From positions 1-45,422 of the forward strand of contig NCGL01000025.1 in NCBI GenBank assembly GCA_002256935.1: 45,422 nucleotides of DNA. Reading direction: 5' to 3'. The notes beneath the pieces were generated by a model, which had not been told where the DNA came from, did not search any database, and saw only the letters and a list, made by a program, of their open reading frames with translations. Below are positions 34,789 through 43,528 of this stretch, one piece after another (position 1 is the first letter of the stretch; every line of letters begins with the position of its first letter). A program made the position numbers and the translations under genes. This DNA comes from Bdellovibrio sp. 28-41-41. GTDB taxonomy: Bacteria; Bdellovibrionota; Bdellovibrionia; Bdellovibrionales; Bdellovibrionaceae.

Positions 34789-34818
34789 AAAGAAAGAAAC
34801 TAATTTTTAGGAGATGTT

Positions 34819-35487
34819 ATGGAAACGAAAAACTATTTTACAAAAAGCAATTGGAGAGCCAAAACTGTCCAATTCGCAGGATTGATTGCAATCTCTTTTG
34901 CGGTTTTAATTTCCTGCCAAAAGAAAAGTGATACGGGTACGGTGTACGCAACACCAGCACCGATCGGGCAAACCGGAATAATCGGAACCTGCACAGGATG
35001 CAACTTTGCTCAAACCCAAATGGCTCAACCCATTTCACGAGCTAGCTCGCTAGCAATTCAGTGGAATATGATGGGCGACCAGGCTGTAATCCAGCAACTA
35101 GCGTACACATACGGTGGCTACGCGACTATTAAAAACTACGTCGGCCCAGTTGTTTTCAACGGTTCGATGACAGTATCTTCGGCGATTCAACTCGGTTATT
35201 CCGGATATAACGGCTATGGATGTCAATTGCCGGCAGGACAATATCAGATCACTAATTATAATCAGCCAGGACAGATGACGTCAGGTGGCTTTTTAAGCAA
35301 CATGCAGCTTGTCGCTTCGGGCAATGGAGTTCAGGTACTGTTTACGCTGACGGATGCATCGATTGGAGACCTTCAAGGTTCAGGTCAGATCACGCATATC
35401 AATGGCTTGTTAGTGGCTACCACTGCGGTTATAAACGGCCAGCAGGTGTCATGTAATGACAATCAAGGTTTGTACGTAACATACTAG
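34819..35487 (+). CDS. lipoprotein of unknown function
   Basis: 222 residues. Signal region with hydrophobic core (~residues 17-30) and lipobox LISC. The mature part is Gly/Gln/Tyr/Thr-rich, with CTGC and a later C..C pair. GGAG lies 6 bp before ATG. It is 30 bp after the preceding lipoprotein and ends at a clear terminator, so the two probably form an operon. No family recognised. Confidence 0.75.
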   Translation: METKNYFTKSNWRAKTVQFAGLIAISFAVLISCQKKSDTGTVYATPAPIGQTGIIGTCTGCNFAQTQMAQPISRASSLAIQWNMMGDQAVIQQLAYTYGGYATIKNYVGPVVFNGSMTVSSAIQLGYSGYNGYGCQLPAGQYQITNYNQPGQMTSGGFLSNMQLVASGNGVQVLFTLTDASIGDLQGSGQITHINGLLVATTAVINGQQVSCNDNQGLYVTY

Positions 35488-35521
35488 AGCAATTCGTTCT
35501 TAAGAATAAATTTAAAAATTG

Positions 35522-35559
35522 AAAAGCGCTTATCATTCACGTGATAGGCGCTTTTGTTT
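35522..35559 (+). terminator. Rho-independent terminator
   Basis: A 14-bp stem (35522-35535 with 35542-35555, one G-U pair, arms AAAAGCGCTTATCA and its partner), loop TTCACG, then TTTTGTTT. It follows the two lipoprotein genes by ~35 bp. Confidence 0.85.
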
Positions 35560-35755
35560 ATAAACACAGTGTATTTGTGCCCCTTCGACGCACACCTTGT
35601 TATGCCCTTTCAGAGGGCATTTCGAGGTGAATAAAGAAACCACTTTGGAACCACTTTAACTTTTAAGAATCTTACATTTTTCCTTTCGTATACGCTTTCA
35701 TAAACATGAAAATGAATGCATTGACTTTGGAGTTATTTCTAATTCTAATGCTTGT

Positions 35756-36697
35756 ATGGAATTAAATTTGTGGGTTGAATTTTTTGAAGAATTGCAAAAT
35801 GTGAGAGGTAGATCTCAAAACACAATCATGGCGTATCGCCGTGATCTAGAGCTTTGGATAAAGTTTCGACAGCAAAATCCAACGGCGCCTGTGATCAACT
35901 TCTACGAACACATGAAAAATGAAAACCTATCGCCACGCTCACAAGCGCGGGTGATTTCATCGATCCGAACTTATTTCCGCTTTTGCGAGTCTAAGGGCAT
36001 CAAATCCCCAGAACTTCGCGAATTGAAACCACCTAAAATCAAACTCTCGCTTCCAAAATCATTAACTCAAGACGAATTTCAACGTTTGTTTGAAGCGTGC
36101 GTGGTTCCAGATGCAAATAAAACGTCACGAAACAGACTGACGTTGCTATTATTGTACGGATTGGGATGCCGAGTTACTGAGCTGACGGGTTTAAACGTAA
36201 ATGACTTTAATCCAACTGATCGTTGGGTGAAAATCTTGGGTAAAGGCAATAAAGAGCGCCTAGTTCCGGTTACTGAAAAACTAGCAGAAAGCTTGAATTA
36301 CTACTTAAAAGAAGTCCGTCAGCATTTATTGAAAGATGCGACTCCTTCATTATTGATCAATGATCGTGGTAACCGTCCATCACGTGTCGACGTTTGGCGC
36401 TGGTTAGATGCCTGGTCAACGCGTGCTGAGTTCCCTGAAACTGTTAATCCACATCGCTTTAGACATGGATGTGCGACAGCTCTTCTTGAGGGCGGCGCCG
36501 ATTTACGATCAATCCAAATGTTGCTGGGTCATGCCAGCATTCAAACGACTCAAGTGTACACAACAGTAACGGCGAAGAGTTTGAACCAAACTATCGATGA
36601 ACATCACCCACTAAGCGGTGTTGAACACGAAGCGGCTCCAGCGGCGCCGGTGGCTCCTGTGGTTACGACTCGCAAAGCTGATTTAGATTCTCACTAG
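35756..36697 (+). CDS. xerC: tyrosine recombinase, XerC/XerD type
   Basis: 313 residues. N-terminal SAM-like core-binding domain (~1-95), then the catalytic domain with all residues: Arg139 (GCRVTEL), Lys163 (GKGNKER), His233 and Arg236 (HRFRH), His259 (LGHAS) and Tyr268 (QVYTT). Length and close match to Xer proteins suggest chromosome-dimer resolution rather than a phage integrase. The last ~30 residues are an Ala/Pro/Val-rich tail unlike standard Xer. XerC versus XerD cannot be decided here. Confidence 0.88.
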   Translation: MELNLWVEFFEELQNVRGRSQNTIMAYRRDLELWIKFRQQNPTAPVINFYEHMKNENLSPRSQARVISSIRTYFRFCESKGIKSPELRELKPPKIKLSLPKSLTQDEFQRLFEACVVPDANKTSRNRLTLLLLYGLGCRVTELTGLNVNDFNPTDRWVKILGKGNKERLVPVTEKLAESLNYYLKEVRQHLLKDATPSLLINDRGNRPSRVDVWRWLDAWSTRAEFPETVNPHRFRHGCATALLEGGADLRSIQMLLGHASIQTTQVYTTVTAKSLNQTIDEHHPLSGVEHEAAPAAPVAPVVTTRKADLDSH

Positions 36698-36813
36698 TAT
36701 TTTTATAGTGCCATAGATAGGCAGACATATTCGGACGCGAAGGTTTAAACCCGTGTCCGAGATTCTTTCTCTTCCTTTAAATTCCTTTTCTAAAATTGCA
36801 ACGTGTCCTGATC

Positions 36814-38289
36814 ATGAGAGTGATTGGATATAGTCAGCGCCAAAAAGAATGGTTACCCGTAGAAATTGAAGTCAGTTTTGTCCCTGGTTTGCCGCAGATT
36901 CATTTGATCGGGCAGGCAGATGCAATTTTGAAAGAAAGCCTTATTAAAATCAAAAGTGTTTTAAGGTTTCTAGAAGTCGACCTGCCGAAGAGTCGACAGA
37001 TTATCGTCAACCTCAGAAGTGCCGCATTTAAAAAGAAGTCTTTAGATTTAGAACTGCCCATTTTGATCGCGATACTGACCGAACTGGGTGTGATCGATTT
37101 TCTATCTTGTGATGAAGTGTGCGCGCACGGTGAGCTCAGTTTAGAGGGTAAAATTTTTTCTTCGGATTTGTTGTTGATAAAAAAATCAGTGGCCGATCGA
37201 AGACTGATAACAGGATTTCATCCGGATGGTTTACTGAGCGAAAATCACGCGCAATTTCTGAATGTTAAAGAATTAGTCTCAACGTATTCAGTAAATGAAC
37301 CAGATGCGGGAAAAATGAAGAAACCGCTCAAGAAAAAGAATGAGGCGGCGGCGCCTGCGGCCGCATTTAATGTATTTTCTAATCGTACCCTTGCGCCCGA
37401 GTTTGAAAAAGATCCCACTCAAGTTTTGTTCACAGAAGACGAACGTGAACTTTTAAAAATTGTCAGTCTTGGACGACACTCGTTATTGCTGATGGGCCCG
37501 CGTGGTTTAGGAAAATCGACATTGGCCGAATCCCTGAATTATTTGGCTGAGCCCCCTGATGAAGAAACCTTCCTTCATCAGATGAAATATTTCTTCGTCG
37601 AAGAGGGGCGTTATTGGCGGCCATTCGTTCACCCTCATCATTCCATTTCCCATTTGGCATTGATCGGGGGTGGATCGCAATGTCTGCCGGGCGAAATCAC
37701 GCGGGCCCATGGAGGCATATTGTTGATGGACGAATTCCTAGAATTCGACCCCAAATGCCAAGAAGCTTTGCGGGAACCCATGCAAAACAAAAACGTCCAC
37801 CTGGCTCGGGGGCAGAAGTACCATAAATACGAGTGCGACTTTCACCTGATCGCCACCACTAACTTGTGCCCCTGCGGGCAATGGCTGCCCGGCAAGTCGG
37901 TGGACTGTGCCTATTCCCATTCCCGATGCAGCAAGTACCGCGATAAATTATCGGGCCCGGTGATCGATCGGTTTCATATTTTGTCGTTTATGCGTAAGGG
38001 TGAAAAGGACCAGAAGACGTGGACATTGAAAGATATAGCGGACGAGGTCAATGGCCTGCGGCCGACATTTAACGAGCGCCGAGAGCAGCTAGGGTTTAAT
38101 AAAGAGTATTTATCGCAAGGGTTGAAGCAGAGACTGGATAACGAGCTCAGTTCCTTAAGAAGACTAAACGCGTCGATCGAGGTTGCCAAGACTTTGTGCA
38201 CTCTTCGGAACCAAACAGAAATTACGGATAGTCTATTAAACGAGGCCCTGAATTACACCTGGCACCCATTCTTGGAACTAAAAACCTAG
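36814..38289 (+). CDS. comM: ComM/YifB-like AAA ATPase (Mg-chelatase-like)
   Basis: 491 residues from ATG 36814; a TTG at 36796 is an in-frame alternative. The N-terminal domain VEIEVSFVPGLPQIHLIGQA is typical of ComM. The AAA core has Walker A GPRGLGKST and Walker B GGILLMDEFLEF, and the Cys segment LCPCGQWLPG typical of YifB; the C-terminal helical lid is present. ComM is a helicase that helps branch migration during natural transformation. The ATPase residues look intact. Confidence 0.85.
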   Translation: MRVIGYSQRQKEWLPVEIEVSFVPGLPQIHLIGQADAILKESLIKIKSVLRFLEVDLPKSRQIIVNLRSAAFKKKSLDLELPILIAILTELGVIDFLSCDEVCAHGELSLEGKIFSSDLLLIKKSVADRRLITGFHPDGLLSENHAQFLNVKELVSTYSVNEPDAGKMKKPLKKKNEAAAPAAAFNVFSNRTLAPEFEKDPTQVLFTEDERELLKIVSLGRHSLLLMGPRGLGKSTLAESLNYLAEPPDEETFLHQMKYFFVEEGRYWRPFVHPHHSISHLALIGGGSQCLPGEITRAHGGILLMDEFLEFDPKCQEALREPMQNKNVHLARGQKYHKYECDFHLIATTNLCPCGQWLPGKSVDCAYSHSRCSKYRDKLSGPVIDRFHILSFMRKGEKDQKTWTLKDIADEVNGLRPTFNERREQLGFNKEYLSQGLKQRLDNELSSLRRLNASIEVAKTLCTLRNQTEITDSLLNEALNYTWHPFLELKT

Positions 38290-38365
38290 GCGGGCAGACC
38301 CACCCCCTAAAACGAGTTAGACATTCTGTCCATCCAGGTATAGAGTGATATTTCGTTTTCATAAT

Positions 38366-38439
38366 GGTGGGTTGGCCGAGGAGTTAGGCACGACTCTGCA
38401 AAAGTTGCTACGGGGGTGCGAAGCCCTCACCCACCTCCA
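38366..38439 (+). tRNA. tRNA-Cys (anticodon GCA)
   Basis: 74 nt. Acceptor GGTGGGT pairs with ACCCACC, then T73 and encoded CCA; U73 is the usual cysteine discriminator. D stem GCC/GGC; anticodon stem CGACT/AGTTG with loop CTGCAAA, so anticodon GCA. T stem GGGGG/CCCTC. The T loop reads TGCGAAG instead of TTCRANY, which is unusual. The gene precedes the DGR by about 900 bp. Confidence 0.85.
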
Positions 38440-38709
38440 ATCTACAAATCCAAAAGTCTCGAAAATCGATCTAAGTACGCAAAATTATTAACAAGAGGTT
38501 TCAATCACTTACGCGGATTCAAACTTTCAAACATAACCTTACATAACGGAAAATAACTGTGCTGGGTGACTTCTTGGTGACACCTAGGTGACACTTGTAA
38601 TCCTTAAGTTGATAATGGAAATGAAATTGAATCTGCTGTAACCGGCAATTTTAAACAATGGAGAGAGGCTATTCGATTCTCGGGATCTTAATATAGACAG
38701 GAGAGTTTT

Positions 38710-38877
38710 GTGGAAATATCGAAATTTATTGTTGGGGTTTTGACGATTGCTATCGGTCTTTGGGCGGCTGGCCAACTGGCACCAGCAACTCTGTCCATGG
38801 CGAGCAAGGCTATTGAAGCGCAAAAAGATCATCGAGATTTTAAACTCGGGGATTGGAATCGTAAGTTAAATCGATAA
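38710..38877 (+). CDS. 55-residue small membrane protein
   Basis: GTG 38710 with AGGAG 6 bases before it. Translation starts MEISKFIVGVLTIAIGLWAA and ends DWNRKLNR: one hydrophobic helix (~5-20) and a charged tail. The ribosome-binding site, the helix plus tail and the clean frame suggest a real gene. No family recognised. It lies between tRNA-Cys and the DGR. Confidence 0.55.
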   Translation: MEISKFIVGVLTIAIGLWAAGQLAPATLSMASKAIEAQKDHRDFKLGDWNRKLNR

Positions 38878-39375
38878 TTTGGTTTAATCTTAAATTTTCT
38901 AAAGATTCCCAAAAAGTTATATCCTTCCAAAAGAATATTGTATCGGTAGTCGCTCTCAATTTTATATTTAATTTGCTTTACCAACTAATTGAAAGAACTT
39001 GGTCAGGTAGGTAAAACGTCGAGTGTGCCATTTTGAGATCAATATTTTAGGTACGAAAGTCATAAATTGTTTAAATATTGTTTGTATAATGAAGTAGCTT
39101 AATTTAATCCTTACTCTTTTGTATTTCTATTTAAAGATATCGATTTGACTTGCGTAAGTGTTCGAGAACACAGCCAATTCAAAACTATAATAGGGGGCTA
39201 GACCACGGTCTCGTCTCAATTCGAGTCGAATTGAATTGATTTTCGACTTTGAAAAGTGAGAAAAAAAGGCTTAGTTATCTTTAGTTGAAATGAATTGATC
39301 CGAAGAGAAGTAAGTGTGCAAATTTATGGAAATTAATAGAAATATTGTTGACTTGCAAAAAGCTAGAATTGAGCA
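38878..39375. other. AT-rich spacer before the DGR
   Basis: About 500 bp without a convincing gene, AT-rich. Probably holds the promoter of the DGR target genes, but I cannot fix a -10/-35 pair with confidence. Confidence 0.4.
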
Positions 39376-39420
39376 TCGTCAATCGTCAATCGTCAATCGT
39401 CAATCGTCAATCGTCAATCG
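39376..39420 (+). repeat. heptanucleotide tandem repeat (TCGTCAA)6 plus partial
   Basis: Six full TCGTCAA units (39376-39417) and a partial TCG, ending 8 bases before the ATG of target lipoprotein 1. Seven bases per unit means each gain or loss shifts the frame of the open upstream extension or changes spacing to the start. Confidence 0.9.
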
Positions 39421-39427
39421 AGTATTT

Positions 39428-41092
39428 ATGGGCCTAACAAAATCATTGCCCCATTTTTTACTATCGATTTTAATTTTTTCTAATCTAGGCTGCTTCTTTC
39501 GGTCTACTATCACCAGATTTAATTCGGCCCAGTCAACCACCTGCCTGATAGATCAAATCAACGATCAACCTTGCGATATTGCGGACGCTGGATTTGTGGT
39601 CACGAATAAATTTGGTAGCGATGTTACCTCTTACAATAATTCAAGTGCTACTTCCACACTGACCGCAAGTTTGCCAACGGGATGGTATGATGGCAAGTCC
39701 TGCCAGGTTGAAGATACATACCTAATTTCTGAAAATATAAAATCTGGATCCAGTATATTTGGTGTTTCCGGCTCATCTCTTGGTAGTTTTTCATTAAATA
39801 CAAATTCATTTGCCTATAGAAATCCTGGCAGCGTGCCGGTCGCAAATCATTTGGATAATCAAAGCACATCCTATGCAATGAGCCTTTATTCTGAAGTGAA
39901 TACATACGCAGGAGCCGCATTGCCAACCTCTGGCGGTTACACTTATCGAAGTATTCCTGCGCAAGCTAAGGATGATGAAGGCTATTTGGGGACGAGTTGT
40001 GCGTATGCGCCGCGCCCAAATGTCACTTGTGGGACGACTCAGACAACGATAATCGATCGGATCGCTGATTGTTTGAATCTCAACGGCACTTGCAGCGACG
40101 TTAGTTACACGACAAAATCAACTTGCGAAGCTGCAGCCAAAAATTGGACATCAACGGCTATATGGGATGGCGCTACTAAATGCAATGCTGGGCAAGGCTT
40201 GTGGAAGCTAGTCACCCGCTCAGCAGCCAACAAAGAAGTATGGCAGGACAGTCGCACAGGCTTGCTGTGGAGTTCTAAAGTTACGACTAGCAATAACTGG
40301 TGCCAAGCGAGCGGGAATACTCAACTTGCGCCGTTGGTCTTCCATCAATCTTACAATGGTGCTGCGGGAAGTCCGATCACGGGCAATGGCAAAATTTCTT
40401 TGGTTACAAGCGGCACTTCGATGTCGGATGAAGCTATAGTTATTAGTTTCGTTGATGCAGCGAACTTTACTGTAACCGGTGATTACTACACAAATAATGC
40501 TTTCACCCCGAGCTGTGATGACAACCTTTCTCCTTCGCGCACGGGCGCGATTACATCAACAATTGGTAGTTCAACAACATATTCCGTGGCAAACACCTGC
40601 GGATTTAAAATTACCCAAGGATCAATCAATTTTGTAGCCGGTGATACTTTTGTTTTAAGAAGCTCAGATTCAAGTTACGGGGATTGCACACCGAATGCAG
40701 GGTCGGGGCTTCAGCCGCTACCTCCCCTAAGTTTATGTGCGGAAGCTATCGGTTTAAATCCATCCGGTGAAACTTGGACGAGTCCAGGATACATGACCGC
40801 AAAGGGTGGCCTGGGAAAGAATTCTGCTCCGAGTGTTGCTTGGCGACTGCCTACCATAAATGATTATCGGTTAGCAGAAGTAAATGGAATTAGAATGGTC
40901 ATGCCTGATATGGGAATTGCGGGCTTACAAAGACCAAGTCGAGATGGATCTGCGGGTGGTTCTTCCTATGAGTGGTCCGCGTCGGTGTATTCGTTCACCC
41001 GCAGTTTTTCGTGGATCTTCGGCAGTGGCTTCGGCTACGTCAGCAATAACTTCCGCAATGTCACCTATGCGGCCAGGTGTGTGGGTCGCTAG
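39428..41092 (+). CDS. DGR target lipoprotein 1 (DUF1566/C-lectin-like C-terminus)
   Basis: 554 residues from ATG 39428, which gives a proper lipoprotein signal (MGLTKSLPHFLLSILIFSNL, lipobox NLGC). The frame is open to GTG 39314 through the tandem repeat, adding 38 residues that would bury the signal. The body is Cys/Ser/Thr-rich and paralogous to the next gene: shared CDDIADCLNLNG-type region and KEVWQDSRTG. The C-terminus has WRLPTINDY and ends AARCVGR, as in DUF1566 (Lcl) C-lectin-like domains. Variable region 1 is residues 516-554. Probably surface-exposed and ligand-binding; the ligand is unknown. Confidence 0.85.
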   Translation: MGLTKSLPHFLLSILIFSNLGCFFRSTITRFNSAQSTTCLIDQINDQPCDIADAGFVVTNKFGSDVTSYNNSSATSTLTASLPTGWYDGKSCQVEDTYLISENIKSGSSIFGVSGSSLGSFSLNTNSFAYRNPGSVPVANHLDNQSTSYAMSLYSEVNTYAGAALPTSGGYTYRSIPAQAKDDEGYLGTSCAYAPRPNVTCGTTQTTIIDRIADCLNLNGTCSDVSYTTKSTCEAAAKNWTSTAIWDGATKCNAGQGLWKLVTRSAANKEVWQDSRTGLLWSSKVTTSNNWCQASGNTQLAPLVFHQSYNGAAGSPITGNGKISLVTSGTSMSDEAIVISFVDAANFTVTGDYYTNNAFTPSCDDNLSPSRTGAITSTIGSSTTYSVANTCGFKITQGSINFVAGDTFVLRSSDSSYGDCTPNAGSGLQPLPPLSLCAEAIGLNPSGETWTSPGYMTAKGGLGKNSAPSVAWRLPTINDYRLAEVNGIRMVMPDMGIAGLQRPSRDGSAGGSSYEWSASVYSFTRSFSWIFGSGFGYVSNNFRNVTYAARCVGR

Positions 41093-41099
41093 GCGTGGA
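40973..41099 (+). repeat. DGR variable region VR1
   Basis: 127 bp aligned to the template repeat at 43529-43655. In the 120-nt coding part 19 of 36 template adenines are changed; the only other difference is C to G at 40987. One more base differs after the stop (41095). It ends with the GC-rich GCGGCCAGGTGTGTGGGTCG, the probable site where cDNA joins the target. Confidence 0.95.
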
Positions 41100-41126
41100 C
41101 GATTTTTGATTTAATGATTTTTTATT

Positions 41127-41152
41127 CCCATGGACTCTTAAGAGTCCATGGG
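41127..41152. repeat. 26-bp palindrome after VR1
   Basis: Perfect palindrome with arms CCCATGGACTCTT. It starts 35 bases after the stop of target 1. The same position after target 2 has a different hairpin. Resembles the target hairpin needed for homing in the Bordetella phage DGR. Confidence 0.85.
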
Positions 41153-41175
41153 GTTAGCGAGCAAAGGAAAAAGGT

Positions 41176-42846
41176 TTGAGAATTAACGTGAACAGAAATT
41201 TTAAATTTATTTTTAGTATTTTAGCGATGGGACTTTTAATGTCCTCCTGTCAGCCTTCTTCTATTGAAAGTAAGAATAGTTTTGCCTCAACTAGCCCTTG
41301 CACCGCAGATAATATTAACGAATCCCCGTGCAAAGTTGAAACAACTGGGACACTTGTAGGAACAACTATTAATAGTGATGTGACTAGTTGGGAAAACGCG
41401 AGCGCATCAACGAAAGTTACAGCAAATATTCCTAAAGGGTTTTATGACAATAAATCCTGCTTATTGACTGATTCGAATTTAAATGCCACCCAAATACTTT
41501 TTGGGAAGTCGATATTTGGTGTGACCGGAGGATTTACGGGGACTTATTCCGGAAATATTTTATCCCAAGCCTACAGAAATCCTGGCAGTGTTCCCATTGT
41601 TAATAACGATGACAATCAATCCACATCAACTTCGATCACTCTGGCTCAAGAAACAACAACATACGCAGGTGCAAATTTGCCTTCAACAAGTGGCCTTACT
41701 TATCGAGATATTCCCGATGGCTTTAGAGATGATGAGGGTTATACCGGAATCAGTTGTATCTATGCGATCAGACCTACAGTTACTTGCGGAACTGCGCAAA
41801 CCACGGTGTCAGAAAGAATTGCAGATTGTCTGAATCTTAACGGATCATGCAGTGATGTAGGTTACATTACAAAATCAACTTGCGAAGCGGCTGCTAAAAC
41901 TTGGACTTCAACCGCGATCTGGGACGGCTCGTTAAAATGTAATGCGGGTCAAGGTCTATGGAAACTGGTGACCCGGTCTGCTGCCAACAAAGAAGTCTGG
42001 CAAGACAGTCGAACTGGGATATTATGGAGTTCGCAAGTTTCAAGTTCAGTGAATTGGTGCCGTGCCAGCGGCAATGTCGAGTTGGCCCCCGTGACTTATT
42101 ATCAATCATGTAACACGACGGTCGCCGGTCATAGTAATTGTGCCACGTCCACGGCGATTAACGGCAATGGAAGTATTGGCAGTATCACAGGTGGAAGTTC
42201 ATCAACTAATCAAACAGTGAGAGTGATTTTTTCTAGCTCTACGAGCTTTACAGTTGTGTCTTCGACAGGTGGCGGATGCACTGGCGGTGGAGCGCAAACA
42301 ATAGGAGCCGGACCTGGATCAGTAGCAACTTATAGTGTGAATAACATTTGTAGTTTTACTATTACTCAGGGATCAATTCCGTTTGCGGCCAATGATAAAT
42401 TTTTTCTAAGCAGTACGGCCGCCGGCTCTTTTAGCTGTGTTCAAGGGGCAAGTTCTAATCTGCAACCGGGAACAGGCGCAATTAGCCTTTGCACAGAAGG
42501 AAGTGGACTTAGTCCTTCAGGTGAGACCTGGACGAGTTCTGGTTACATGACCGCTAAGGGGGGAATGGGAAAGAATTCGACTCCTAGTATCGCTTGGCGA
42601 CTGCCAACGATTAGCGACTACAATATTGCAGAATTAAATGGAATTAGAATGGTCATGCCCGATATGGGACAGCCTAGCAGTCAGCGAGTATTCAATGACG
42701 GATCACCGGGTGGTTCTTCTTATGAATGGTCCGCGTCGGTCTATTCGAGCGTCCGCTATTATTCGTGGATCTTCGGCAGTGACATCGGCTACGTCAGCTA
42801 TAGCTCCCGCAATGTCACCTATGCGGCCAGGTGTGTGGGTCGCTAG
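41176..42846 (+). CDS. DGR target lipoprotein 2 (DUF1566/C-lectin-like C-terminus)
   Basis: 556 residues from TTG 41176, with AAAGGA 7 bases upstream; GTG 41188 is possible. Signal MRINVNRNFKFIFSILAMGL with lipobox MSSC. Paralogue of target 1 along most of its length; the middle insertion (~300-430) is the most diverged part, Ser/Thr/Gly-rich. The C-terminus has WRLPTISDY and the variable region (residues 518-556), ending AARCVGR. It follows target 1 by 83 bp and is followed by Avd, so one transcript may cover targets and Avd. Ligand unknown. Confidence 0.85.
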   Translation: MRINVNRNFKFIFSILAMGLLMSSCQPSSIESKNSFASTSPCTADNINESPCKVETTGTLVGTTINSDVTSWENASASTKVTANIPKGFYDNKSCLLTDSNLNATQILFGKSIFGVTGGFTGTYSGNILSQAYRNPGSVPIVNNDDNQSTSTSITLAQETTTYAGANLPSTSGLTYRDIPDGFRDDEGYTGISCIYAIRPTVTCGTAQTTVSERIADCLNLNGSCSDVGYITKSTCEAAAKTWTSTAIWDGSLKCNAGQGLWKLVTRSAANKEVWQDSRTGILWSSQVSSSVNWCRASGNVELAPVTYYQSCNTTVAGHSNCATSTAINGNGSIGSITGGSSSTNQTVRVIFSSSTSFTVVSSTGGGCTGGGAQTIGAGPGSVATYSVNNICSFTITQGSIPFAANDKFFLSSTAAGSFSCVQGASSNLQPGTGAISLCTEGSGLSPSGETWTSSGYMTAKGGMGKNSTPSIAWRLPTISDYNIAELNGIRMVMPDMGQPSSQRVFNDGSPGGSSYEWSASVYSSVRYYSWIFGSDIGYVSYSSRNVTYAARCVGR

Positions 42847-42853
42847 GCGTGGA
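42727..42853 (+). repeat. DGR variable region VR2
   Basis: 127 bp aligned to TR. In the 120-nt coding part 18 of 36 template adenines are changed and all 84 non-adenine bases are identical. One base differs after the stop (42849, G for TR T). Three of the 15 AAY codons lie in the four-codon run AAT-GTC-ACC-TAT's changed positions, which VR1 shares. Confidence 0.95.
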
Positions 42854-42879
42854 ATAAATCATTTCATTATTCAATATTT

Positions 42880-42902
42880 TCATGCGCTCTGAGAGCGCAT
42901 GA
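42880..42902. repeat. hairpin after VR2
   Basis: Arms TCATGCGCTCT and AGAGCGCATGA around a single central G, 23 bp in all. It starts 34 bases after the stop, the same distance as the palindrome after VR1, with unrelated sequence. No poly-T, so not a standard terminator. Confidence 0.85.
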
Positions 42903-42941
42903 TCCTAATTACAAACCAAATTAAAATAAGGACAGCAGAAC

Positions 42942-43310
42942 GTGGCCAGATCAAAACATTTAAAAATATATCAAGATGCCTATCATTTCACGCGTGAATT
43001 GTACCGTATTAAACTCAAACTACCTAAAGCACTCAAATATGACTTAGGCGAGCAAATTTCATCGTCAGCTCTGAGAATGTTAAAAGGCGTTGTTGTTGCG
43101 AATGGATCAAAAAATAAAAATAGTTCCTTGCAAGTGGTTACTTTGGAAATTGAAGTGATCTGGGTATTTTTAAGAATGCTTTTAGATCTACAAGGAATTA
43201 GCAAAGGCGAGTTTAATTTGCTTTCTGAAAGACTTGTTGAAATCTCTAAACAGAATAACAACTGGCGTAGTTGGGCAAAAAAAGTCGACACAGCAGTTGA
43301 AATCGTGTAG
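42942..43310 (+). CDS. avd: Avd-like DGR accessory protein
   Basis: 122 residues from GTG 42942 with AAGGA 9 bases upstream. Basic, all-helical: KHLKIYQDAYHFTRELYRIK, LPKALKYDLGEQISSSALRM, later LEIEVIWVFLRMLLDL and ISKQNNNWRSW. This is the four-helix-bundle pattern of Avd and S23-like proteins. Avd forms a barrel-shaped pentamer that binds the reverse transcriptase and TR RNA and is needed for cDNA synthesis in the phage BPP-1 DGR. Position between the targets and TR fits. The symbol is by analogy. Confidence 0.88.
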   Translation: MARSKHLKIYQDAYHFTRELYRIKLKLPKALKYDLGEQISSSALRMLKGVVVANGSKNKNSSLQVVTLEIEVIWVFLRMLLDLQGISKGEFNLLSERLVEISKQNNNWRSWAKKVDTAVEIV

Positions 43311-43528
43311 ATGTAATTTCGGATCATTGGCAGAGTTCATTTGTTTAAAAATAGTATTTTTGAATTAGTGGAGCGTCCAGTTTTCTTCCACGGGAGTCCT
43401 CTTTTTATGAAAGTAAAAAGTTCCAATATCCGAATCGATGTTCCCCCGTTATAAACCGAACGTTGAAGAAACCAACGGCCAGGGGCCTCGTCGAGGGCAG
43501 CTGAAAAGGATACGATAGTAAATTGTTA
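43311..43528 (+). other. spacer between Avd and TR
   Basis: About 220 bp, no gene. It probably contains the start of the TR RNA, which in known DGRs includes sequence flanking TR. A small palindrome (CCTCGTCGAGG) lies near 43480-43500. No promoter is certain. Confidence 0.4.

Noticed and set aside
35756..36697. Phage or island integrase
   Set aside because: Length and motifs fit Xer, it is not adjacent to an att site, and it sits by comM in a housekeeping context.
39376..39420. CRISPR array
   Set aside because: Units are 7 bp, contiguous and without spacers; a simple tandem repeat.
41127..41152. Rho-independent terminator after target 1
   Set aside because: No poly-T on the 3' side; spacing shared with the hairpin after VR2 points to a DGR role instead.
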